Assembly (NCBI GenBank): GCA_026421135.1
Contig: JAPKCR010000168.1
Coordinates: 1 to 6,031, forward strand
Reading direction: 5' to 3'
Length of the DNA stretch: 6,031 nucleotides
Source of the DNA: Sulfitobacter sp.
GTDB taxonomy: Bacteria; Pseudomonadota; Alphaproteobacteria; Rhodobacterales; Rhodobacteraceae
Positions within the stretch are counted from its first letter, which is position 1, and the number at the start of each line of letters is the position of its first letter. This document shows, one piece after another, positions 1 to 4,998 of this stretch. The notes beneath the pieces were generated by a model. That model did no database searches. It was not told the origin of the DNA and saw nothing but the letters and a program-made list of their open reading frames with translations. The position numbers and the translations under genes were made by a program.

Positions 1-61
1 CTGGCTTGACTGTGGTCACACTGTCATCTGCCTTGGTTTTCAGGATTTGAGACACAAGCAT
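1..61 (-). CDS. N-terminal fragment of a probable CBS-domain protein
   Basis: Reading the minus strand from an ATG at 61-59 gives 20 codons, open to the window edge, beginning MLVSQILKTKADDSV. A perfect GGAGGG ribosome binding site lies at 74-69, seven bases upstream, which fixes the start. The opening resembles, from memory, the N-terminus of small CBS-domain (adenosyl-nucleotide sensing) proteins common in Rhodobacterales, which start with MLVxQILKxK followed by an acidic turn and a 'VxTVxP' strand. CBS pairs usually bind AMP, ATP or SAM and act as regulatory modules or stand-alone cytosolic proteins. The gene lies 61 bases downstream of the lysR stop on the same strand, so it could be co-transcribed with it or have its own promoter. 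That it is a real start is fairly secure; the family name rests on only 20 residues. Confidence 0.65.
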   Translation of the reverse strand, partial: MLVSQILKTKADDSVTTVKP

Positions 62-64
62 TAT

Positions 65-104
65 AGAACCCTCCGCAATAATATTGCTCTAAAGCCTAGG
101 TTCT
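65..104 (-). repeat. Nested inverted repeats in the leader of the CBS-type gene
   Basis: The 61-base gap between lysR and the minus-strand CBS-type gene holds two nested inverted repeats. The outer arms are AGAACC (65-70) and GGTTCT (99-104). The inner one is GCAATA-A-TATTGC (75-87). On the minus-strand transcript the inner hairpin would sit directly against the GGAGGG ribosome binding site (74-69), and the outer arm would include its last two G residues. This could be an RNA structure affecting translation or a protein-binding site. I see no U-tailed terminator for lysR and no convincing promoter here. Confidence 0.35.
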
Positions 105-122
105 CTTTAATGGTGTTGCCTG

Positions 123-1019
123 TCAAGTATTTGCCTCAAGTCTTGCGACTTCTGTCCGCACCCCTTGGGCCAACTCTTCAGCAAACCGGCTTAACCGCTG
201 GTTGCGACGGTCATCTTCATGGCGGATCAGGTAAAATGCCCGGCTCAGCGTGACTTCCGAGGTCAGAATGCGTGTCACGCCAGGGGTCGCCGGCAGGCAG
301 AAATCATGAACGATACCAACGCCCCCACCCTGCCGGATCATATTCACCTGTACAGACACAGAATTTGACGCCAGCGGAACACGGTTCATGCCTAATTCAG
401 TCAGATAGTCCAACTCACGGTCAAAGATCATATCGGGGATATACCCCACCAGTCGGTGTCTTTGCAGATCCGCGGTGGTTTGAATGGGCGCGCTACTATT
501 CAGATAGGTATCGGATGCAGCAAGATGCAGCCGGTAATCGGTGATCTTTTGCACAATCAATCTACCGGCTGTGGGGGCGCTGACGCCGATCGCCATATCG
601 GCTTCGCGTCGGGACAGGTTGAACACCCGTGGCAGGGCTACGATCTGAATATCTAACTCTGGGTTGGCCGCAATCAGCCGCGCACAGACCTGCGGCAAGA
701 GGTAGTTCGCGCAGCCGTCAGGCGCACCGATCCGGATTTGTCCCCGCAACCTGTCCGATGGCTCGGCGACCTCGGCTGTGGCCACGCGCATGGCCTGCTC
801 GGCCGCTTCTGCGCGTTCCAACAATTGAACCCCGGCCTCGGTCAAGGCATATCCTGTTGGTGATTTGACGAATAAAACCACCCCCAATCCTTTTTCGACC
901 CGCGCCATGCGCCGTCCTAGGGTCGCGGGGTCAAGCCGCAAAATTTTGCCCGCCCCCGACAGGCTTTGCTCGCGCGCAACCGCCAGAAACAAACGTAGAT
1001 CATCCCAATTTCCCAACAT
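123..1019 (-). CDS. LysR-family transcriptional regulator, divergent to mmsA
   Basis: This 298-residue protein has the usual length and architecture of LysR-type regulators. An N-terminal winged helix-turn-helix occupies about residues 4-64 (DDLRLFLAVAREQSLSGAG, then LDPATLGRRMARVEKGLG, then LF and ALTEAG). A linker helix spans about 65-90, and a periplasmic-binding-protein-like effector domain runs from about residue 92 (GQIRIGAPDG) to the end. It acts in the cytoplasm on DNA, probably with a small coinducer. The ATG at 1019-1017 follows a weak AAGG about nine bases upstream, and the helix-turn-helix begins immediately, so no longer start is needed. It is transcribed divergently from mmsA across a 187-base gap, the classic arrangement for a LysR regulator controlling its neighbour and itself. 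Regulation of valine or 3-hydroxyisobutyrate catabolism is inferred from this position only; the effector is unknown. In Pseudomonas the equivalent mmsAB regulator is an AraC-type protein, so this is a different solution. Confidence 0.93.
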   Translation of the reverse strand: MLGNWDDLRLFLAVAREQSLSGAGKILRLDPATLGRRMARVEKGLGVVLFVKSPTGYALTEAGVQLLERAEAAEQAMRVATAEVAEPSDRLRGQIRIGAPDGCANYLLPQVCARLIAANPELDIQIVALPRVFNLSRREADMAIGVSAPTAGRLIVQKITDYRLHLAASDTYLNSSAPIQTTADLQRHRLVGYIPDMIFDRELDYLTELGMNRVPLASNSVSVQVNMIRQGGGVGIVHDFCLPATPGVTRILTSEVTLSRAFYLIRHEDDRRNQRLSRFAEELAQGVRTEVARLEANT

Positions 1020-1030
1020 CGCGCTCTATG

Positions 1031-1087
1031 CCTTTTCATTTTGCCAAGAAAACTCCGGAGGAGTCCGCAAGGACGGGGGCTGGCCCC
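1031..1087. repeat. GC-rich palindromic intergenic element, possibly dispersed
   Basis: Several short palindromes are packed together: ACTCC-GGA-GGAGT (1052-1064), GTCC-GCAA-GGAC (1063-1074) and GGGGC-TG-GCCCC (1076-1087). They are preceded by an A/T-rich stretch reading TTTTCATTTTGCCAAGAAAA. From memory, this arrangement (a CATTTTGCC-like lead, a CTCC/GGAG core, a GTCCGC...GGACGGGGGC block and a GGCCCC end) resembles an intergenic repeat seen many times in Rhodobacteraceae genomes. The palindromes are directly visible. That the element is dispersed is inference and needs a whole-genome count. Confidence 0.45.
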
Positions 1088-1114
1088 TCTCCGCTGCGCA
1101 TTTCGCGCGCTCAT

Positions 1115-1172
1115 CTTGCAAAAATGCAAAACAGTTTTGACTTCATGCCCCTTTCCCAATCATTTTTGCAAG
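1115..1172. promoter_or_regulatory. Candidate operator cluster for mmsA (TGCAAAA inverted and direct repeats)
   Basis: A perfect 12-bp inverted repeat, CTTGCAAAAATG (1115-1126) and CATTTTTGCAAG (1161-1172), flanks a 34-base spacer. The left arm belongs to an internal palindrome, TTGCA-AAAA-TGCAA (1116-1129), and to a tandem pair of TGCAAAA (1117-1123 and 1125-1131). It is followed by CAAAAC-A-GTTTTG (1127-1139). The spacer contains the possible -35 box of mmsA. Such a cluster is most simply an operator. Candidate binders are the divergent LysR protein or, because the motif resembles TTTGCAAA, a PccR/ScfR-type short-chain acyl-CoA regulator. The repeats are certain; the function is inferred. 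Confidence 0.6.
1137..1163 (+). promoter_or_regulatory. Possible mmsA promoter
   Basis: TTGACT at 1137-1142 matches five of six bases of the sigma-70 -35 consensus. The best nearby -10 is AATCAT (1158-1163, four of six matches) with a short 15-base spacer. The weak -10 suits an activator-dependent promoter, and the elements lie between the arms of the 12-bp inverted repeat. A start point near 1170 would leave a leader of about 37 bases. This is a tentative call. Confidence 0.35.
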
Positions 1173-1206
1173 CCTATCGTGCGGAAAACCCAACCGGAGG
1201 ATTCCC

Positions 1207-2706
1207 ATGCAAGAGCTTACCCATTACCTGAACGGCGAACATGTCAAAGGCACGTCAGGCCGTTTTTCCGATGTTTTCAACCCGGCCACAGGCGAAGTGC
1301 AGGCCAGATGCCCCCTCGCCAACGAAGCCGAGATGGACCAAGCGGTGAAATACGCGATGGCAGCACAGCCGGCTTGGGCCGCCGTGAACCCACAACGCCG
1401 CGCACGGGTCATGATGAAGTTCGTCGACCTGCTGAACCGCGACATGGACAAACTGGCCGAGGCCCTGTCCCGCGAGCATGGTAAGACCCTACCCGATGCC
1501 GCCGGTGACGTGCAGCGTGGGCTTGAAGTCGTCGAATACTGCATCGGCGCGCCTGAATTGCTGAAAGGTGACTACACAGATAGCGCTGGCCCCGGCATTG
1601 ATATGTATTCCATGCGTCAGCCCTTGGGTGTATCGGCCGGCATTACGCCGTTCAATTTCCCCGCCATGATCCCGATGTGGATGTTCGCGCCAGCAATCGT
1701 TTGCGGCAACGCGTTCATCCTTAAACCGTCCGAGCGTGATCCGTCTGTTCCGCTGATGCTTGCCGAACTGCTCGAGGAAGCCGGCCTGCCAAAGGGCATC
1801 ATTCAGGTCGTCAACGGCGACAAGGAAGCGGTCGACGCAATCCTGCACCACCCTGTTATCCAATCCGTGGGCTTTGTCGGGTCCACCCCGATTGCCGAAT
1901 ATATTTACGGTACCGGCTGTTCGAATGGTAAGCGTGTTCAATGCTTTGGCGGTGCCAAGAACCACATGATCATCATGCCAGATGCCGATCTGGATCAGGC
2001 CGCCGATGCGCTTATCGGTGCGGGCTACGGTGCTGCCGGCGAACGCTGCATGGCAATCTCTGTTGCCGTCCCTGTGGGCGATGAAACCGCTGATCGTCTG
2101 ATCGAAAAGCTGATCCCACGCATCGAAAAGCTGAAAGTCGGGCCTTACTCGTCGGGGAACGATGTCGATTACGGCCCCGTTGTAACGGCTGCGGCCAAGG
2201 CCAACATCGAACGTCTGGTTCAGACCGGCATTGACCAAGGTGCCACTTTGGTCGTCGATGGCCGTAACTTCAGCTTGCAGGGCTACGAGGAAGGCTTCTT
2301 TGTCGGGCCGCACCTGTTTGATAACGTCACCAAAGACATGGATATCTACAAGCACGAGATTTTCGGCCCCGTGTTGTCCACTGTGCGTGCGAAGACATAC
2401 GAAGAGGCGCTTGGCCTTGCCATGGACCACGAGATGGGCAACGGCACCGCGATCTTTACCCGTGACGGTGATGCAGCGCGTGATTTCGCCAACCGCATCA
2501 ACGTGGGCATGATCGGCATCAACGTGCCAATCCCAGTGCCATTGGCCTATCACACCTTTGGCGGCTGGAAGAAATCCGTGTTTGGCGACCTGAACCAGCA
2601 CGGCCCCGATGCGTTCAAGTTCTACACACGGACCAAAACCGTGACCTCGCGCTGGCCTTCAGGCATTAAAGAAGGTGGCGAGTTCAACTTTAAACCGATG
2701 GAATAA
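1207..2706 (+). CDS. mmsA: CoA-acylating methylmalonate-semialdehyde dehydrogenase
   Basis: MmsA converts methylmalonate semialdehyde, NAD+ and CoA to propionyl-CoA, NADH and CO2/bicarbonate, the last step of distal valine catabolism; it is cytosolic. The 499-residue length is normal for the family. Aldehyde dehydrogenase motifs occur in order: TPFNFP with oxyanion-hole Asn150, the NAD-binding ILKPSE around Lys173-Glu176, GFVGST at 222-227, ERCMA with catalytic Cys281, and HEIFGPV with Glu384. The usual general-base Glu of hydrolytic aldehyde dehydrogenases is replaced by Cys246 in the CFGGAKNH segment. Loss of this Glu is typical of the CoA-dependent methylmalonate-semialdehyde subfamily, as are Arg280 next to the nucleophile and the AKNHMIIMPDAD segment. 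The ATG at 1207 has GGAGG at 1196-1200, six bases away. It is the first gene right of the divergent control region and is followed by a hairpin, so it may be a separate transcription unit. Confidence 0.97.
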   Translation: MQELTHYLNGEHVKGTSGRFSDVFNPATGEVQARCPLANEAEMDQAVKYAMAAQPAWAAVNPQRRARVMMKFVDLLNRDMDKLAEALSREHGKTLPDAAGDVQRGLEVVEYCIGAPELLKGDYTDSAGPGIDMYSMRQPLGVSAGITPFNFPAMIPMWMFAPAIVCGNAFILKPSERDPSVPLMLAELLEEAGLPKGIIQVVNGDKEAVDAILHHPVIQSVGFVGSTPIAEYIYGTGCSNGKRVQCFGGAKNHMIIMPDADLDQAADALIGAGYGAAGERCMAISVAVPVGDETADRLIEKLIPRIEKLKVGPYSSGNDVDYGPVVTAAAKANIERLVQTGIDQGATLVVDGRNFSLQGYEEGFFVGPHLFDNVTKDMDIYKHEIFGPVLSTVRAKTYEEALGLAMDHEMGNGTAIFTRDGDAARDFANRINVGMIGINVPIPVPLAYHTFGGWKKSVFGDLNQHGPDAFKFYTRTKTVTSRWPSGIKEGGEFNFKPME

Positions 2707-2715
2707 ACTATCTTT

Positions 2716-2737
2716 TGCGGGGGTTACGGCCCCCGCA
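2716..2737 (+). terminator. GC-rich hairpin after mmsA, probable terminator or attenuator
   Basis: A perfect 8-bp stem, TGCGGGGG (2716-2723) and CCCCCGCA (2730-2737), encloses the 6-base loop TTACGG. It begins ten bases after the mmsA stop. There is no run of T after the stem on the plus strand (GACCGCTTGCTTC follows), so it is not a canonical intrinsic terminator. It may cause partial termination or protect the mmsA mRNA 3' end. Confidence 0.5.
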
Positions 2738-2762
2738 GACCGCTTGCTTCATCGCCAAGCTT

Positions 2763-2771
2763 TGCTATAAT
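2763..2771 (+). promoter_or_regulatory. Extended -10 promoter for the acd-hydrolase-mmsB operon
   Basis: TGC followed by a perfect TATAAT (2766-2771) forms an extended -10 element. A poor -35, TTGCTT (2744-2749, three of six matches), lies 16 bases upstream; the extended -10 would compensate for it. Transcription should start around 2777-2779, giving a leader of roughly 38 bases before the ATG at 2816. It lies downstream of the mmsA hairpin, which supports independent transcription of the following three genes. Confidence 0.7.
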
Positions 2772-2788
2772 TAAACGCACGTTCAATT
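2769..2788. promoter_or_regulatory. 20-bp near-perfect inverted repeat, probable repressor operator
   Basis: AATTAAACGCACGTTCAATT is an inverted repeat centred between 2778 and 2779. Outside the central CA, eight of nine base pairs match (AACG-CA-CGTT in the core, AATT at both ends, one mismatch at 2773/2784). It overlaps the 3' part of the TATAAT box and the predicted transcription start, where a bound dimer would block RNA polymerase. The size and symmetry suit a TetR- or MerR-like repressor of acyl-CoA genes. The regulator is not encoded in this window, unless the LysR protein binds here. Confidence 0.55.
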
Positions 2789-2815
2789 CGACAGGTCTTG
2801 GGAGGGATCATCGCT

Positions 2816-3958
2816 ATGGATTTCGCACTTTCCGAAGAACAAACCGCCATTTTCGATATGGCTTATGGCTTTGGCCAAGAGCACATCGCCCCATATGCGC
2901 GCCAATGGGAAAAAGATGAAACCATCCCCAAAGAGATATGGCCCAAGATCGCCGAACTTGGCTTTGGCGGCTTGTATGTGTCCGAGGACGCAGGTGGTTC
3001 CGGACTGACACGGCTTGATGCCACGTTGGTCTTCGAAGCGCTTAGCATGGCCTGCCCGTCCGTCGCGGCGTTTCTGTCGATCCATAACATGTGCGCAAAG
3101 ATGTTGGATAGCTTCGCGAGTGATGAGTTGAAGGCGCGGATCATGGACGATATCTTGTCGATGAACACCGTCCTCAGCTATTGTTTGACCGAACCGGGTT
3201 CTGGATCGGACGCAGCCGCCCTTAAGACCAAATGCGACCGGACCAACGACGGCTACACCCTGAACGGGACCAAGGCGTTCATCTCTGGTGGCGGTTATTC
3301 TGATGCTTATGTCGCCATGGTGCGTACGTCCGATGACGGTGCTGCCGGTGTCTCGACAGTCTATGTCGAAGACGGCACAGATGGCCTGTCCTTTGGAGGG
3401 CTTGAGGATAAAATGGGCTGGCGCAGCCAACCGACCGCCCAAGTGCAGTTTGACAATTGCAACATTCCTGCGGGAAATCTGGTCGGAGAAGAAGGCAAAG
3501 GTTTCAAATATGCGATGATGGGGCTGGATGGCGGTCGTTTGAACATCGCTGCCTGCTCCCTTGGTGCGGCACAGACGGCGCTAACCTCGACGCTACAGTA
3601 TATGGGCGATCGCAAGGCATTCGGGAAACCCATCGACCAGTTCCAAGGGCTGCAATGGCGTCTCGCAGATATGGAGATCGAGATGCAAGCCGCTCGCACC
3701 TTTTTGCGCCAAGCGGCCTGGAAACTGGACAACGGCGCGCCCGACGCGACCAAGTTCTGTGCGATGGCCAAGAAGTTCGTTACCGAAGTTGGTAGCAAGG
3801 TCGTCGATCAATGCCTGCAACTGCATGGCGGCTATGGCTATCTGGCGGATTACGGCATCGAGAAACTGGTGCGCGATTTGCGGGTGCATCAAATTCTGGA
3901 AGGCACAAACGAGATCATGCGCGTCATCGTCGCCCGCGACATGTTGAAAAACAGATGA
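2816..3958 (+). CDS. Acyl-CoA dehydrogenase, probable isobutyryl-CoA dehydrogenase
   Basis: This FAD enzyme of 380 residues should oxidise isobutyryl-CoA to methacrylyl-CoA, passing electrons to electron-transfer flavoprotein. Family motifs are intact: CLTEPGSGSD at 123-132 (first acyl-CoA dehydrogenase signature), the QLHGGYGYLADYG signature starting at Gln335, and the catalytic base Glu362 in ILEGTNEIMR. The C-terminal segment resembles mammalian ACAD8 (isobutyryl-CoA dehydrogenase), and the company of mmsA, a hydroxyisobutyryl-CoA hydrolase and mmsB makes that substrate most likely. Another short branched-chain acyl-CoA cannot be excluded. The ATG at 2816 is preferred because GGGAGGG (2800-2806) lies upstream of it. 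A TTG at 2798 in the same frame would itself abut that site and add only six unconserved residues. It is the first gene of a three-gene operon, and its TGA overlaps the next ATG. Confidence 0.93.
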   Translation: MDFALSEEQTAIFDMAYGFGQEHIAPYARQWEKDETIPKEIWPKIAELGFGGLYVSEDAGGSGLTRLDATLVFEALSMACPSVAAFLSIHNMCAKMLDSFASDELKARIMDDILSMNTVLSYCLTEPGSGSDAAALKTKCDRTNDGYTLNGTKAFISGGGYSDAYVAMVRTSDDGAAGVSTVYVEDGTDGLSFGGLEDKMGWRSQPTAQVQFDNCNIPAGNLVGEEGKGFKYAMMGLDGGRLNIAACSLGAAQTALTSTLQYMGDRKAFGKPIDQFQGLQWRLADMEIEMQAARTFLRQAAWKLDNGAPDATKFCAMAKKFVTEVGSKVVDQCLQLHGGYGYLADYGIEKLVRDLRVHQILEGTNEIMRVIVARDMLKNR

Positions 3959-4998
3959 GCGATATTTCGATCCGCATCACGGGCCGCGCCGGACGGATCA
4001 CGCTGACCCGCCCCCAGGCGCTGAACGCTATGACATATGAGATGTGTTTGGCCATCGAAGACGCCTTTGATGCGTGGCAAACCGATGACGCGGTTGACCT
4101 GATCGTTATTGATGCCGAAGGCGACCGCGCCTTTTGCTCTGGCGGGGACATTGCTGAGCTTTATGCCACCGGGACCAAGGGCGATTATGCCTATGGGCAA
4201 AAGTTTTGGGCTGATGAATACCGCCTGAACGCCAAGATCTTCGCCTATCCCAAGCCGGTTGTTTCCTTCATGCAAGGGTTCACCATGGGCGGCGGCGTCG
4301 GCCTTGGCTGTCACGGATCGCACCGCATTGTTGGCGAAAGCAGCCAAATCGCGATGCCGGAATGTGGTATCGGCTTGTTGCCCGATGTGGGCGGGACCTT
4401 GATGCTGGCACTGGCACCGGGGCGCGTGGGGGAATATCTGGGCACAACCGCAACCCGCATGTCCGGTGAAGACGCTATTTTTGCCGGTTTCGCAGACAGC
4501 TACATTCCACAGCATCAATGGAATGACGTGATTGGCACGCTTGAGACCTCTGGCGATGTTTCTGTTATTGAGACTGCCAAGATCACACCGCCAGCTTCTG
4601 AACTGGCAGCATTGCAGGACCAGATAGACATGCTGTTTGACGGCGAGACGCTGGGTGATGTGCTGAACAACTTGCGCATCAAGGACAGCCCTTTCGCACA
4701 GGAATGCCTCAAGAAAATGTCTCGAATGAGCCCCCTTGCGATGGCAAGCACCATCGAGGCCCTGCACCGATTGCGCGGTCCATCCCTAAGCATAGAAAAA
4801 GCGTTAGATTTCGAATATCGTTTCACTTTCCGCGCGATGGAACATGGCGACTTTCTGGAAGGAATACGTGCCGCGATCATCGACAAAGACCGCAATCCGA
4901 ACTGGCAATTTGCCGATATGAATGTCCCCCTCGCCGCTGTCGCCAAGATGTTGCAACCCTTGGGCAAAGACGCCCTAAAACTGGAGAAATCGATATGA
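3955..4998 (+). CDS. 3-hydroxyisobutyryl-CoA hydrolase (crotonase fold)
   Basis: This 347-residue protein should hydrolyse 3-hydroxyisobutyryl-CoA to free 3-hydroxyisobutyrate and CoA, the valine-specific step that releases the intermediate from CoA. It has the crotonase oxyanion-hole segments CSGGDI (61-66) and MGGGVGLGCHGSHRI (111-125). Acidic residues lie at the hydrolase positions, Glu136 in MPECGIG and Asp144 in LPDVGG. The MPExGIGLxPDVGG pattern, the following LGEYLGTTATRMSGEDA-type stretch and the length (about 350 rather than about 260 residues) separate hydroxyisobutyryl-CoA hydrolases from enoyl-CoA hydratases, although such genes are often labelled 'enoyl-CoA hydratase/isomerase'. 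The ATG at 3955 overlaps the preceding TGA by four bases (ATGA). No good ribosome binding site precedes it, so translation is probably coupled to the dehydrogenase. Upstream in-frame starts would run far into the dehydrogenase gene and are not used. Confidence 0.92.
   Translation: MSDISIRITGRAGRITLTRPQALNAMTYEMCLAIEDAFDAWQTDDAVDLIVIDAEGDRAFCSGGDIAELYATGTKGDYAYGQKFWADEYRLNAKIFAYPKPVVSFMQGFTMGGGVGLGCHGSHRIVGESSQIAMPECGIGLLPDVGGTLMLALAPGRVGEYLGTTATRMSGEDAIFAGFADSYIPQHQWNDVIGTLETSGDVSVIETAKITPPASELAALQDQIDMLFDGETLGDVLNNLRIKDSPFAQECLKKMSRMSPLAMASTIEALHRLRGPSLSIEKALDFEYRFTFRAMEHGDFLEGIRAAIIDKDRNPNWQFADMNVPLAAVAKMLQPLGKDALKLEKSI

Noticed and set aside
60..65. A perfect TATAAT on the minus strand at the start of the CBS-type gene
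   Set aside because: It overlaps the ATG itself and lies downstream of a good ribosome binding site, so it cannot be the promoter of this gene.
2041..2055. Missing catalytic Glu in MmsA as a possible defect
   Set aside because: Replacement of the general-base Glu (here by Cys246) is normal for CoA-dependent methylmalonate-semialdehyde dehydrogenases. The nucleophile Cys281 is intact.
1489..2601. A 370-codon open frame antisense to mmsA
   Set aside because: It lies wholly within a gene with unambiguous catalytic motifs. Its translation shows no recognisable domain and reads as the low-complexity shadow expected from GC-rich third positions.
2798..2815. TTG start adding six residues to the acyl-CoA dehydrogenase
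   Set aside because: The GGGAGGG ribosome binding site overlaps the codons of this extension, so it must serve the ATG at 2816. The family's conserved sequence starts right after that ATG.
3811..3954. An upstream in-frame ATG that would lengthen the hydrolase by 48 residues
   Set aside because: The added stretch is the dehydrogenase gene read in another frame (Arg/His/Ala-rich), while the crotonase fold begins just after the ATG at 3955.
3889..4767. A 292-codon antisense open frame over the hydrolase gene
   Set aside because: It is antisense to a well-supported enzyme, has no recognisable domain or ribosome binding site, and its composition (many Cys, His, Arg) is typical of a shadow frame.
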